From Bacillota bacterium (GTDB taxonomy: Bacteria; Bacillota; Clostridia; Oscillospirales; Ruminococcaceae), in contig JAEZRC010000003.1 of NCBI GenBank assembly GCA_023440965.1, positions 186,001-250,000 of the forward strand: DNA of 64,000 bases, in the 5' to 3' direction. Under the pieces are notes generated by a model. It was not told where the DNA came from. It did no database searches and saw only the letters and a program-made list of their open reading frames with translations. Both the position numbers and the translations under genes were made by a program. This document shows positions 16,028-25,291 of this stretch, in pieces (position 1 is the first letter of the stretch; each line of letters starts with the position of its first letter).

Positions 16028-17485
16028 ATGTATAAATTAAATCAGGAAAAAGCACCGATACTTGAAGCCTTACAAGACTTCAAGAAAATGCGTATTGTTC
16101 CTTTTGATGTCCCAGGTCATAAAAGAGGAAAAGGTAACGAAGAGCTTACTGACTTCCTCGGTGAAAAATGTGTGACTGTTGATGTAAACTCAATGAAGCC
16201 ACTCGATAACCTATGCCATCCTGTTTCTGTTATAAAAGAAGCTGAAGAACTTACAGCAGATGCTTTCGGCGCTGCTCACGCTTTTTTTATGGTGAATGGT
16301 ACAACAAGTGCTGTTCAGGCAATGATTTTATCAGTCTGCAAAAAAGGTGATAAAATAATTTTACCAAGGAATGTGCATAGAAGTGCTATTAACTCGCTTA
16401 TCCTTTGTGGTGCTGTTCCTGTTTATATCAACCCACAGACAAACAACGAGCTTGGAATTGCTCTTGGAATGGCATTAAGCGACGTTGAGAATGCTATAAA
16501 GGAAAATCCTGACGCAGTTGCTGTTTTTGTGAACAATCCAACATACTACGGAATATGCTCAAACCTTAAAGCAATAACAAAGCTTGCACACGATAACAAT
16601 ATGAAAGTTCTTGTTGACGAAGCGCACGGAACGCATTTTTATTTCAGTGATAAGCTCCCTGCCTCTGCAATGAGCGTTGGCGCTGATATGACATCGGTGA
16701 GTATGCATAAATCAGGTGGTTCACTCACACAAAGCTCATTTTTATTATGTGGCGAAAATATTAATCCCAACTATGTAAGACAGGTTATAAATCTCACTCA
16801 GACCACAAGTGGTTCTTACCTCCTTCTTTCAAGCCTCGATATTTCAAGGAGGAATCTTGCTCTTGACGGGAAAGAGATTTTTGATAAGGTTATTGATTTT
16901 GCTGAATATGCAAGAGAAGAAATCAATAACATTGGTGACTACTACGCTTATTCAAAAGAACTGATAAACGGTGATTCCGTTTTTGATTTTGATATTACAA
17001 AGCTATCAATAAACACCCTGAACATAGGACTTGCCGGAATTGAAGTATATGACCTTCTCCGCGATGAATATGATATTCAGGTTGAATTCGGTGACATCGG
17101 GAATATTCTTGCTTATATTTCTGTCGGTGACAGGCATAAGGACATTGAACGACTTGTTAGTGCATTATCCGAAATAAGAAGACTTTATAAAAAAGACAAA
17201 ACTGGTATGATGAAGCACGAATATATAAATCCAAAGGTTGTTCTTGCTCCGCAAAAGGCTTTCTATTCTGAAAAAACTCCCGTACTAATTGAGGATAGCG
17301 TGGGCAAGATATGTACAGAATTTGTTATGTGCTATCCACCTGGAATTCCTATTCTTGCACCAGGTGAAGAAGTAACACCAGAAATAATTGATTATATTAT
17401 ATACGCAAAAGAAAAGGGCTGTTTTATGACAGGCCCTGAAGATATGAACATTGAATATATTAATGTTCTGAAAGGGGGATTTTAG
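16028..17485 (+). CDS. speA: Arginine decarboxylase-type PLP enzyme (Orn/Lys/Arg decarboxylase, fold I)
   Basis: A 485-residue member of the short (Bacillus SpeA-like) Orn/Lys/Arg decarboxylase group. Key parts are VPGHKRGKG near 28-36, the His and Asp of VDEAHGTHF at 196-204, and the PLP lysine Lys228 in SVSMHKSGGSLTQSS. The C-terminal domain ends CYPPGIPILAPGEEVT, as in this family. Arginine is the likely substrate because an agmatinase gene follows two genes later; ornithine or lysine activity is not excluded by sequence. CGGAGGG precedes the ATG. The stop codon abuts the speE start. Confidence 0.88.
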   Translation: MYKLNQEKAPILEALQDFKKMRIVPFDVPGHKRGKGNEELTDFLGEKCVTVDVNSMKPLDNLCHPVSVIKEAEELTADAFGAAHAFFMVNGTTSAVQAMILSVCKKGDKIILPRNVHRSAINSLILCGAVPVYINPQTNNELGIALGMALSDVENAIKENPDAVAVFVNNPTYYGICSNLKAITKLAHDNNMKVLVDEAHGTHFYFSDKLPASAMSVGADMTSVSMHKSGGSLTQSSFLLCGENINPNYVRQVINLTQTTSGSYLLLSSLDISRRNLALDGKEIFDKVIDFAEYAREEINNIGDYYAYSKELINGDSVFDFDITKLSINTLNIGLAGIEVYDLLRDEYDIQVEFGDIGNILAYISVGDRHKDIERLVSALSEIRRLYKKDKTGMMKHEYINPKVVLAPQKAFYSEKTPVLIEDSVGKICTEFVMCYPPGIPILAPGEEVTPEIIDYIIYAKEKGCFMTGPEDMNIEYINVLKGGF

Positions 17486-18337
17486 TTGGAGCTATGGTTT
17501 TCAGAAAAACATACTAAGAACTGCAAATTTTCTATAAAGGTTGATAAACAGATTTATACAGCAAAGAGTGATTTCCAACGGATTGATGTTTTTGAGTCAA
17601 AGGAATTCGGAAGATTTCTGACCTTGGACGGATATATGATGCTCACAGAGAAGGATGAATTTATCTATCATGAGATGATTACTCATATTCCAATGGCTGT
17701 TCACCCGAATGTTAAAAATGTTCTTGTTATCGGTGCCGGTGACGGTGGCGTTGCAAGAGAGCTGACACGCTATGCAACTATTGAAAGCATTGATATTGTT
17801 GAAATTGATGAGATGGTTGTTGATGTGTGCAGGAAGTACCTGACGCAGACTGCCTGTGGCTTTGACGATAAGAGAGTTAATCTTTATTTTCAGGACGGCT
17901 TAAAGTTTATTAGAAAGTGTGAAGATAAATACGACCTAATAATTGTTGACTCAACCGACCCATTCGGTCCTGGCGAAGGACTTTTCACAAAAGAATTCTA
18001 TGGGAACTGCTTTAAGGCACTTAAGGAAGACGGCATTATGGTCAATCAGCATGAAAGCCCATTCTATGAAGATGATGCTATAGCAATGCAAAGAGCACAC
18101 AAGAGGATTGTTGAATCCTTTAATATAAGCCGTGTTTATCAGGCTCATATCCCAACATATCCGTCAGGGCACTGGCTGTTTGGCTTTGCTTCAAAAAAAT
18201 ATCACCCTGTCGGTGATTTAATGGCAAAGGAATGGGATCAGCTTGCACTCAAGACAAAATACTATAACACCAATCTGCACAAGGGGGCATTCTACCTCCC
18301 GAATTATGTTGAGGAGCTTTTAAAAGATGTTGAATAG
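17486..18337 (+). CDS. speE: Spermidine synthase (polyamine aminopropyltransferase)
   Basis: Transfers the aminopropyl group of decarboxylated SAM to a diamine, normally putrescine. The 283-residue protein has the full family pattern: FGRFLTLDGYMMLTEKDEFIYHEM, the SAM-binding VLVIGAGDGGVARELTRY, the acidic VEIDEMVV, and the catalytic DSTDPFGPGEGLF. It starts with TTG at 17486 directly after the speA stop codon, with AAAGGGGGA 7 bases upstream, and overlaps speB by 11 bases. It might act on agmatine instead of putrescine, as in Thermus; the sequence alone does not decide. Confidence 0.92.
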   Translation: MELWFSEKHTKNCKFSIKVDKQIYTAKSDFQRIDVFESKEFGRFLTLDGYMMLTEKDEFIYHEMITHIPMAVHPNVKNVLVIGAGDGGVARELTRYATIESIDIVEIDEMVVDVCRKYLTQTACGFDDKRVNLYFQDGLKFIRKCEDKYDLIIVDSTDPFGPGEGLFTKEFYGNCFKALKEDGIMVNQHESPFYEDDAIAMQRAHKRIVESFNISRVYQAHIPTYPSGHWLFGFASKKYHPVGDLMAKEWDQLALKTKYYNTNLHKGAFYLPNYVEELLKDVE

Positions 18338-19178
18338 AAATATTGAAACCTTTATCGGCTGCGACAAAGAGTATAATGAGGCTGATATTGTAATTTTCGG
18401 GGCACCATTTGACTCAACCACATCATATCGCCCAGGAACACGTTTTGCAAGTAAGGTTATGCGGTCTGAATCCTTCGGGCTTGAAACCTACTCCCCTTAT
18501 CAGGATAAGGACTTATGCGACATTAATGTTTTTGACGGCGGTGATCTTGAGTTGCCTTTTGGGAACACACAAAGGGTTCTTGATGAAATTTCAGATATGA
18601 CAAAGGGCATTCTTGTTGACAATAAAATCCCTGTAATGATTGGTGGCGAGCATTTAGTCACTCTCGGAAGTATCAGAGAAGTCGCAAAGAAATACCCTGA
18701 CCTTTGCATAATTCATTTTGATGCTCATACTGACCTTCGTGATGATTACTTAGGAGAAAAACTTTCCCACGCAACAGTAATAAGACGTTGTCACGATATT
18801 TTAGGCGACGACCGTATTTTCCAGTTTGGAATAAGAAGTGGCGAGAAATTTGAATTTGAATTTGCTAAAGAACATAATTTTATCAACAAATTCGACTTAA
18901 ACGGACTTGAAGAAGTTATTGAAAAGCTTGCTGACAAGCCTGTTTACTTTACACTTGACCTTGATGTTCTTGACACATCTGTCTTCTGCGGAACAGGTAC
19001 ACCCGAGGCTGGTGGTGTTACATTTATGGAATTACTCGAAGCAATTATTAAAATTGGAAAGCTTAATATAGTCGGCGCTGATGTGAATGAACTTAGCCCT
19101 GTGTATGACCAGAGTGGTGCTTCAACAGCAGTAGCCTGCAAGATTTTAAGAGAATTATTATTATCAATCAGCAAATAA
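18327..19178 (+). CDS. speB: Agmatinase (ureohydrolase family)
   Basis: Hydrolyses agmatine to putrescine and urea with two manganese ions. The 283-residue protein shows the ureohydrolase metal motifs: GGEH near 108-111, HFDAHTDLRDDY and, late in the sequence, TLDLDVLDTSV. The ending GADVNELSPVYD is also typical. It overlaps speE by 11 bases, so translation is coupled. Together with SpeA it forms the arginine-to-putrescine route; if SpeE acts first on agmatine, this enzyme could hydrolyse aminopropylagmatine. Confidence 0.92.
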   Translation: MLNRNIETFIGCDKEYNEADIVIFGAPFDSTTSYRPGTRFASKVMRSESFGLETYSPYQDKDLCDINVFDGGDLELPFGNTQRVLDEISDMTKGILVDNKIPVMIGGEHLVTLGSIREVAKKYPDLCIIHFDAHTDLRDDYLGEKLSHATVIRRCHDILGDDRIFQFGIRSGEKFEFEFAKEHNFINKFDLNGLEEVIEKLADKPVYFTLDLDVLDTSVFCGTGTPEAGGVTFMELLEAIIKIGKLNIVGADVNELSPVYDQSGASTAVACKILRELLLSISK

Positions 19179-19195
19179 AAGGAGGATTATTATAA

Positions 19196-20398
19196 ATGGG
19201 AAAATGTCTTATAATCGGTTGTGGTGGAGTAGCTTCTGTTGCTATCCACAAATGCTGTCAAAATAGCGAAGTTTTTGAGGAAATTATGATAGCAAGCAGA
19301 ACAAAATCAAAATGTGATGCACTTAAGGAAAAACTTGAAAGTAAAACAAAAACTATTATACACACTGCAAAGGTTGACGCTGATAATGTTAATGAGCTTG
19401 TTGAATTGATAAACAGCTTTAAGCCTGATGTTGTGCTGAATTTAGCCCTCCCATATCAGGATTTAACAATAATGAATGCTTGTCTTGCAACAAGAACAAA
19501 TTATGTAGATACTGCAAACTATGAACCTCTTGACACTGCAAAATTTGAATACAAATGGCAATGGGCATACAGAGAAAAATTCAAGGACGCTGGAATAACT
19601 GCACTTCTTGGTAGTGGATTTGACCCAGGCGTAACAGGAGTTTTCTCAGCATATGCTCTCAAACATCAGTTTGACGAGATAAACTATATTGATATACTTG
19701 ACGCTAATGCAGGAGATCACGGTTATCCTTTTGCTACAAACTTTAACCCTGAAATTAATATCCGTGAAGTTACTGCAAAGGGCTCTTACTGGGAGAATGG
19801 TGACTGGATTGAAACCGAACCGATGGAAATAAAAAGAGTTTATAACTTCCCTGAAATCGGTGAGAAGGATATGTATCTTCTCCACCACGAGGAGCTTGAA
19901 AGCCTTGCACTCAATATCACAGGAATAAAGAGAATACGCTTCTTCATGACCTTTGGACAAAGCTATCTCACACACCTAAAATGCCTTGAAAATGTCGGTA
20001 TGACTTCCATTGAGCCTATTGATTTTGAGGGCAAGAAGATTGTTCCTTTGCAGTTCTTAAAAGCTGTATTGCCTGACCCTGCTACTCTTGGCCCACGCAC
20101 TAAGGGAAAAACAAATATAGGTTGTATCTTCACAGGTAAAAAGGACGGTAAGGATAAGACTTATTATATTTATAACGTTTGCGACCATGAGGAATGTTAT
20201 AAAGAAGTCGAGTCACAGGCAATTTCCTACACAACAGGTGTGCCTGCTATGATTGGTGCAATGATGATAATGACAAAAACATGGGATAAAGCTGGAGTTT
20301 ATAATATTGAGGAATTTGATCCAGATCCATTTATGGATGCACTCAATAAATGGGGCTTGCCTTGGCAAGAAAGCTTTAACCCTGAGATGGTATATTAA
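19196..20398 (+). CDS. Carboxyspermidine/carboxynorspermidine dehydrogenase (saccharopine dehydrogenase family)
   Basis: Condenses aspartate semialdehyde with putrescine (or diaminopropane) and reduces the product with NADPH, giving carboxyspermidine. The 400-residue protein begins with a Rossmann motif, CLIIGCGGVASVAIHKCCQ, then the family's DVVLNLALPYQDLTIMNACL and LLGSGFDPGVTGVFSAYAL. The assignment over lysine-pathway enzymes rests on nspC two genes downstream and agmatinase just upstream. GGAGGA precedes ATG 19196, and the GNAT gene starts inside its stop codon. Confidence 0.9.
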   Translation: MGKCLIIGCGGVASVAIHKCCQNSEVFEEIMIASRTKSKCDALKEKLESKTKTIIHTAKVDADNVNELVELINSFKPDVVLNLALPYQDLTIMNACLATRTNYVDTANYEPLDTAKFEYKWQWAYREKFKDAGITALLGSGFDPGVTGVFSAYALKHQFDEINYIDILDANAGDHGYPFATNFNPEINIREVTAKGSYWENGDWIETEPMEIKRVYNFPEIGEKDMYLLHHEELESLALNITGIKRIRFFMTFGQSYLTHLKCLENVGMTSIEPIDFEGKKIVPLQFLKAVLPDPATLGPRTKGKTNIGCIFTGKKDGKDKTYYIYNVCDHEECYKEVESQAISYTTGVPAMIGAMMIMTKTWDKAGVYNIEEFDPDPFMDALNKWGLPWQESFNPEMVY

Positions 20399-20886
20399 TG
20401 ATTGAATATACAATTAGAGAAATAAAGACAGAAGAAATACCTCTTCTCAAATACTTTCTATACGAAGCGATATTTCAAAGAGATGAAAACAATCTTGCCC
20501 CATTTGATATTATACAAAAGCCAGAGCTAAGTGCATATATTGATGGTTTTGGAAAGCCAGATGACAATTGCCTTGTTGCAGAAAGTGATGGAATAATTAT
20601 CGGTGCTGTATGGACAAGAATTCTCTCCGGCGATGTAAAAGGTTTTGGGAATACTGATAATAGAACTCCTGAATTTGCAATCTCATTATATAAAGAATTC
20701 CGCAATAAAGGTATTGGTACAAAACTTATGCTCAATATGTTGGAATTATTAAAAAGCAAAGGATATAAGCAAACTTCACTTGCTGTTCAAAAGGATAATT
20801 ATGCAGTAAAAATGTATAAGTCCGTTGGATTTGAAATAGTGGAGGAATTAACAGAAGAATATCTTATGATATGCAAACTAAATTAA
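20398..20886 (+). CDS. GNAT-family N-acetyltransferase inside the polyamine operon
   Basis: A 162-residue GNAT protein. The acetyl-CoA loop is visible as LYKEFRNKGIGTKLMLNMLELLKSKGYKQ (about 98-126), followed by LAVQKDNYAVKMYKSVGFEIV. The start overlaps the upstream stop codon (TAATG), so it is translationally coupled to the dehydrogenase and precedes nspC by 39 bases. Acetylation of a polyamine or an intermediate is a reasonable guess from position, but the fold does not reveal its substrate. Confidence 0.85.
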   Translation: MIEYTIREIKTEEIPLLKYFLYEAIFQRDENNLAPFDIIQKPELSAYIDGFGKPDDNCLVAESDGIIIGAVWTRILSGDVKGFGNTDNRTPEFAISLYKEFRNKGIGTKLMLNMLELLKSKGYKQTSLAVQKDNYAVKMYKSVGFEIVEELTEEYLMICKLN

Positions 20887-20925
20887 TAAACTACTCTTTA
20901 AATTAATACAGACAAGGAGAATAGA

Positions 20926-22059
20926 ATGCTTGACTTTGCAATAGAAAAACTGCCGACACCTTGTTTTGTTGTTGATGAAAAACTACTAATTAAAAACCTT
21001 GAAAAACTCAAGTATGTTATGGGCAAAACAGGCTGTCACATACTTTTAGCACAGAAAGCTTATTCTATGTTTTCAACCTACCCACTTATTTCACAGTATC
21101 TTTCTGGAACAACTGCAAGTGGACTATATGAGGCAAAGCTCGGGTACGAAATGTTTGGAGGCGAAACTCACATATTCTCCCCTGCTTACAAGTCCGACGA
21201 ATTGGATGAGATTCTGACAATATGTGACCATATTATATTCAACTCATTCTCACAGTGGGGCAAGTGTAAAGATAAATGCCTTGCCAGCAAAAAAAGCTTT
21301 GGGATAAGAATTAACCCTGAATGTTCGACACAAGACCATGCTATTTATGACCCTTGCTCGCCCTTTTCTCGACTTGGTGTCACGAAAGAAAACTTCCGAG
21401 CTGATATGCTTGAAGGAATTGACGGATTGCACTTTCATACACTTTGTGAGCAAAATTCTGACGCACTTGAGGCTACAATAAAAGCTGTTGAAGAAAAGTT
21501 CGGCGAGTTCCTCCCACAGATGAAGTGGGTAAACTTCGGTGGCGGTCATCATATAACACGAGAAGATTATGATGTTGAAAAATTGATTGATATAATCAAA
21601 AACTTTAAGGCAAAGTATAATGTTGAGGTTTATCTTGAGCCTGGCGAAGCAGTTGCACTCAATGCTGGCTTCCTTATTACAAGTGTAATGGATATCATCG
21701 ACAACGGAATGAATATTGCTATCCTTGACACTTCGGCTGCCTGTCATATGCCTGATGTGCTTGAAATGCCATACAGACCGCATATTATCGGTTCAGGTGA
21801 GGCAAATGTAAAGAAATACACCTATCGTCTTGGTGGACATACCTGTCTTGCTGGTGACATTATTGGTGATTATTCCTTTGATGAGCCTTTGAAAATTGGT
21901 GACAGGCTTGTCTTTTGCGATATGGCAATATACTCAATGGTCAAGACCACTACCTTCAATGGTATGAAGTTACCTTCCATTGCACTATGCGACAAAGACG
22001 GTAATACAAAAATAATTAAAGAATTCGGTTACGATGATTTTAAAAACAGATTATCATAA
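20926..22059 (+). CDS. nspC: Carboxynorspermidine/carboxyspermidine decarboxylase
   Basis: Removes the carboxyl group of carboxyspermidine to give spermidine. The 377-residue protein is a fold-III PLP decarboxylase: the opening LPTPCFVVDEKLL, PLP lysine Lys44 in HILLAQKAYS, the HFHTLCEQ segment, and the glycine loop NFGGGHH. The C-terminal CDMAIYSMVKTTTFNGMKLPS completes the active site at the dimer interface. AAGGAG precedes ATG 20926 and a strong terminator follows the gene. Confidence 0.93.
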   Translation: MLDFAIEKLPTPCFVVDEKLLIKNLEKLKYVMGKTGCHILLAQKAYSMFSTYPLISQYLSGTTASGLYEAKLGYEMFGGETHIFSPAYKSDELDEILTICDHIIFNSFSQWGKCKDKCLASKKSFGIRINPECSTQDHAIYDPCSPFSRLGVTKENFRADMLEGIDGLHFHTLCEQNSDALEATIKAVEEKFGEFLPQMKWVNFGGGHHITREDYDVEKLIDIIKNFKAKYNVEVYLEPGEAVALNAGFLITSVMDIIDNGMNIAILDTSAACHMPDVLEMPYRPHIIGSGEANVKKYTYRLGGHTCLAGDIIGDYSFDEPLKIGDRLVFCDMAIYSMVKTTTFNGMKLPSIALCDKDGNTKIIKEFGYDDFKNRLS

Positions 22060-22060
22060 T

Positions 22061-22092
22061 AAAAAAGAGCTTGAAGTTCAGGCTCTTTTTTT
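22061..22092 (+). terminator. Intrinsic terminator ending the polyamine operon
   Basis: AAAAAAGAGC (22061-22070) pairs with GCTCTTTTTT (22082-22091), followed by a further T. It sits just past the nspC stop codon. Confidence 0.9.
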
Positions 22093-22163
22093 GTTGCTTA
22101 TTGCGATAAATAATTATCATATAGCTTGTCTTTTTCCATATACATTAATCAGGAGTGATGTAT

Positions 22164-23237
22164 ATGAAAAAAATTATAACTGTTGTAATATTGACAGCAT
22201 TTCTTATCCTGTTGCCAACGGGCAATAAAAATACAGAGGTAAAGTATAAGAAAGTCAAAGAAGAAATCAATTCTATAAAGCAAAATTTCTATTTGCCGAC
22301 AAATGCTGTTGTACCAAAGACAAAAAGCATTACAATATCATTTTTAGGTGATTGCATTCTCGGCTCATATAACGGTGAAGCCTCGCAGAGCAGTATATCC
22401 TATTACACAAAGACAAAACCCGCTACATACTTTTTTGAAAAATGTATGCCATATATAGGAACTGATGATTTTACTGTTGCAAATTCAGAAAATGTTTTTA
22501 CTGATTCAAATCTTCAAGGTCAGGATAAAGGGTACACTCCTGCTTATTGGTTCAGGAACAAATCAAAATATGCCGGGATTTATAAGGCAAACAGCATTGA
22601 TACTGTTGTGCTTGAAAACAATCATCTCTATGATTACGGCTTACAGGGGTATAAGGACACTGTTTCTGCTTTTGATAAAGCAGATACACGCTGGGGTGAT
22701 GTCAATCATCCTATTATACTTGAAAAGGACGGGGTGAAAATAGCTATTCTGAATGTAATGTTCGGTGAATGGGGTAGCCTCACCAAAACAATAAATCAGC
22801 TTAATGAACTTAAAGATAAGGTTAACGCAAAAGTCGTATTCTTCCATAGCGGTGAGGAATTCATTCATTACCCTGAGCAGTGGAAGATTAATCACTGCCA
22901 TACTCTTGTTAACAATGGTGCTGATCTTGTTATCGGTGCTCATCCTCACGTTATTCAGCCCTTTGAAGTATACAAAGGCAAGCATATTGTATATTCACTT
23001 GGTAGCTTCTGCTTCGGGAGCTCACCCTTCCCAGAAAACAGAACGCTGATTTATCAGGAGCGTTTCACCTTTGATGAAAACAACAACCTCATAAATCAAC
23101 AGGAGTTTATTATTCCGTATTATGTTCATTCGGGGAAGAGAAATAATTATCAGCCTTGCCCAATAAATGATGAAAAGGCACGAATGAATGTCCTCGACTT
23201 CATGTATCAACGGACTAAAAAGCTATTGACAGATTAA
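22164..23237 (+). CDS. CapA-family extracellular metallophosphatase-like protein
   Basis: A 357-residue protein with an N-terminal hydrophobic signal (about 1-21) and the CapA/PgsA domain linked to poly-gamma-glutamate capsule or envelope synthesis. Motifs run in order: SFLGDCILGSYNG, NSENVFT, VVLENNHLYDYGLQG, VFFHSGEEFIHYP, and GADLVIGAHPHVIQPFEVYKG followed by YSLGSFCFG. No capB or capC is nearby, so capsule synthesis cannot be claimed. AGGAGTGA (22151-22158) sets ATG 22164 as the start, ahead of two upstream in-frame candidates. Its end overlaps corA on the other strand by four bases. Confidence 0.85.
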   Translation: MKKIITVVILTAFLILLPTGNKNTEVKYKKVKEEINSIKQNFYLPTNAVVPKTKSITISFLGDCILGSYNGEASQSSISYYTKTKPATYFFEKCMPYIGTDDFTVANSENVFTDSNLQGQDKGYTPAYWFRNKSKYAGIYKANSIDTVVLENNHLYDYGLQGYKDTVSAFDKADTRWGDVNHPIILEKDGVKIAILNVMFGEWGSLTKTINQLNELKDKVNAKVVFFHSGEEFIHYPEQWKINHCHTLVNNGADLVIGAHPHVIQPFEVYKGKHIVYSLGSFCFGSSPFPENRTLIYQERFTFDENNNLINQQEFIIPYYVHSGKRNNYQPCPINDEKARMNVLDFMYQRTKKLLTD

Positions 23238-24061
23238 AACCATTTTTTCTTTTTAAAGTAAATTAAGCAGGTTATACACACAGCAACGCTCAGTATGATT
23301 ACTGCCAGATAACCATACTTCCACGCAAATTCAGGCATACGCAGATTCATTCCGTACCAGCCAGCAATCAAAGACAACGGCATAAATATCGAGGTCACTA
23401 CCGTGAAAATCCTCATTAAATTATTCTGCTCTATGTCTATTCTCGCCTGATAAGCCTCTCGCATTTGTGTGACATAGTCCCTTAGATTAAGAACTGTCGC
23501 ATAAAGCCTGTCAACTCTGTTGTCAAGAATTTTATAAATTCTTAAATCATCATCATTAAGCAAATTATTTTCGTTTTCATTAAAGCCTTCAAAAATAGTG
23601 TTGAGCTGTTCGTAATATCTTTTAAGCTTTAAAAGCATTTTTCTATACTCAACAATTTTTTCCGTACATTCACTACTTGTCCGCTCAAGAAGATCATCCT
23701 CTGACAGAGTAATTTCCTCTTCAAGCTTTTCAAGATACTCCATATCATTTTTTATAAGCTCAACAAAAAACTGATACAGAATTCTCTGAATCTCAGTATC
23801 CTTTTCAGCGACACTGTTTGCTATTGATTGTACTTCCTTGATATCAGAAAGTATGCACAAGTCATTTTTACTAAAATATATAAGGATATGCTCTGTTTCA
23901 GAGTCAGGCTTATTGATGTCATACCAGTTAAAGGATATCATATCAAAGTCCGAAAAGCAGGCGAAACGTTCCACTCTGCCTGTTCTGATATGCTGTATAA
24001 TACTTTTGTCAACATTACTCCTGAGTTCATCAATCTGTGCAAGCTTCAGAACCTTTATCAT
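23234..24061 (-). CDS. CorA-family magnesium/divalent-cation transporter
   Basis: A 275-residue CorA-type channel. The cytosolic N-terminal part is largely helical and charged. Two C-terminal helices follow (about 217-236 and 247-268), with the signature YGMN ending at residue 239 and a basic KKKKWF tail. It is shorter than the common 310-370, mainly in the N-terminal domain. GGAGGG 7 bases before ATG 24061 supports the start. It is convergent with the CapA gene, overlapping by 4 bases, and downstream of the cupin gene, possibly cotranscribed. Confidence 0.9.
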   Translation of the reverse strand: MIKVLKLAQIDELRSNVDKSIIQHIRTGRVERFACFSDFDMISFNWYDINKPDSETEHILIYFSKNDLCILSDIKEVQSIANSVAEKDTEIQRILYQFFVELIKNDMEYLEKLEEEITLSEDDLLERTSSECTEKIVEYRKMLLKLKRYYEQLNTIFEGFNENENNLLNDDDLRIYKILDNRVDRLYATVLNLRDYVTQMREAYQARIDIEQNNLMRIFTVVTSIFMPLSLIAGWYGMNLRMPEFAWKYGYLAVIILSVAVCITCLIYFKKKKWF

Positions 24062-24117
24062 TTTGTCCCTCCAGAAAATTCAACTCGTTTTTTTGTAACA
24101 AATAACTTATTATAAAA

Positions 24118-24432
24118 CTATCGTGCAACAGAAATTTTTATTACCTTTGCCGTTTGTTTCTCTTTATTCCAAATTGAATGTGGTGTCATACCATCCACAA
24201 AGAACATTTCATCTTTTTTAACGATATGAGATTCTTCATCAGTAATAACCTCTACCTCGCCTTCAACAACAATAAAAATGTGGTTGTCACTATGCGTATG
24301 ATTACCCTTAGGTCCTCCACCACCTTCTTCAATATACGCAACGGCTCCCCAATTTATTTTTCCCATTTCATTAAATAATTTCTTTGCCAAAAAGCCAGAA
24401 TGGCCGTCTGGAGTCATAAATAAATTATCCAT
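24118..24432 (-). CDS. Small cupin-domain protein
   Basis: A 104-residue single-domain cupin. The metal-binding motifs are present: the first GNHTHSDNHIFIVVEGEVEV (two histidines and a glutamate-like site), the second GMTPHSIWN (His). It probably binds a metal and a small molecule; the substrate is unknown. GGAGGGACAAA precedes ATG 24432, and a minus-strand TATAAT at 24470-24465 in the context TGGTATAAT is a possible -10. It is 57 bases upstream of corA. Confidence 0.82.
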   Translation of the reverse strand: MDNLFMTPDGHSGFLAKKLFNEMGKINWGAVAYIEEGGGGPKGNHTHSDNHIFIVVEGEVEVITDEESHIVKKDEMFFVDGMTPHSIWNKEKQTAKVIKISVAR

Positions 24433-24587
24433 TTTGTCCCTCCTATTAAAATACTATGGATTTTATTATACCACAATTTTTGGATAGTGTATTAATATTT
24501 TTATCACATTAGGAGTTTTTTATTTTCTTCCTCACCACTAAAGCTTTTTCCGCTCTACAAATATAGTCGGTGGTTGTTTGCACAATA

Positions 24588-24617
24588 TAAAAAAAGAGTG
24601 GCACTTGCCACTCTTTT
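24588..24617 (-). terminator. Intrinsic terminator of the Cys-rich 202-residue gene
   Basis: AAAAGAGTGGCA (24592-24603) and TGCCACTCTTTT (24606-24617) form a perfect 12-bp stem overlapping the stop codon; the minus-strand exit is a run of seven Ts. Confidence 0.9.
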
Positions 24618-25224
24618 AATCTGCAGTATTATCTGTAATAGTAAATGAATCCATATGGCAAGTAGAAATAAACCACACATTTGCTCCACTTTGCAATGCA
24701 ATTATACCAGGGGCAACTGCTACAACTGTAGCACCAGTGATTGAAACACCATTTGGTATATTGATTATCTCTCCTACTGATATAAGACTGCGTATTGACT
24801 CATCACAGCCACTGCATGTTGGGCATAAGCATCCTGGAACATAGGTAATTTGGGTATTATATGTTGCACTTATTAATTCCACCCTTGCGATCTGACAAAC
24901 ATTAACGTATTCTGTTGTACCACCTGGTGAAGTTACTACAACAACTCCATTGTTATAAGGATCCAGCATACCTGTTGGCGTTCCAGTTATAATTGTGCCA
25001 TCTTGCATTGTAAATGAGAAAGTAGTTGTAGGATACAGTGTAATCAACTGAGCAAGCAGATTTTTCATCTGAAGTTCGCAGATATTGCATTTTGGTGCGC
25101 CCGTTGTACAACATTCTTTGCAAAAGTCACAACAACATTCATCGTGAGCATAATAGTCACAGTTACTTCCGTGATAAATAGTCATCTCTGGTTCAAACAT
25201 TCCATTTTCATCGTGACAACTCAT
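24616..25224 (-). CDS. Cys-rich protein, putative spore-surface component
   Basis: A 202-residue protein I cannot assign to a named family. The first 55 residues carry twelve cysteines (for example DECCCDFCKECC and CNICELQ). A beta-rich middle with TTTFSFTMQDGTIITGTPTG follows, then CLCPTCSGCDES near 130, and a second similar beta unit at about 145-195. The two beta units look like an internal repeat. There is no signal peptide. A sigma-K-like promoter lies in front (25266-25293), supporting late mother-cell expression and a coat or exosporium role; this is inference. The start is ATG 25224 with ATAGAGGAG upstream. Confidence 0.6.
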   Translation of the reverse strand: MSCHDENGMFEPEMTIYHGSNCDYYAHDECCCDFCKECCTTGAPKCNICELQMKNLLAQLITLYPTTTFSFTMQDGTIITGTPTGMLDPYNNGVVVVTSPGGTTEYVNVCQIARVELISATYNTQITYVPGCLCPTCSGCDESIRSLISVGEIINIPNGVSITGATVVAVAPGIIALQSGANVWFISTCHMDSFTITDNTAD

Positions 25225-25227
25225 AGA

Positions 25228-25291
25228 AATTCTCCTCTATAGTAAACTGAACAAATTGTTCTTTATATATTATGTTACATAGAGGAGAATT
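25228..25291. repeat. 13-bp perfect inverted repeat containing the ribosome site
   Basis: AATTCTCCTCTAT (25228-25240) and ATAGAGGAGAATT (25279-25291) are perfect complements 38 bases apart. The 25228-25240 arm, read on the minus strand, is the ribosome site of the Cys-rich gene. A transcript reading through from the upstream repeat-protein gene could hide it in a hairpin, while one starting at the internal sigma-K-like promoter would lack the other arm. Confidence 0.7.
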
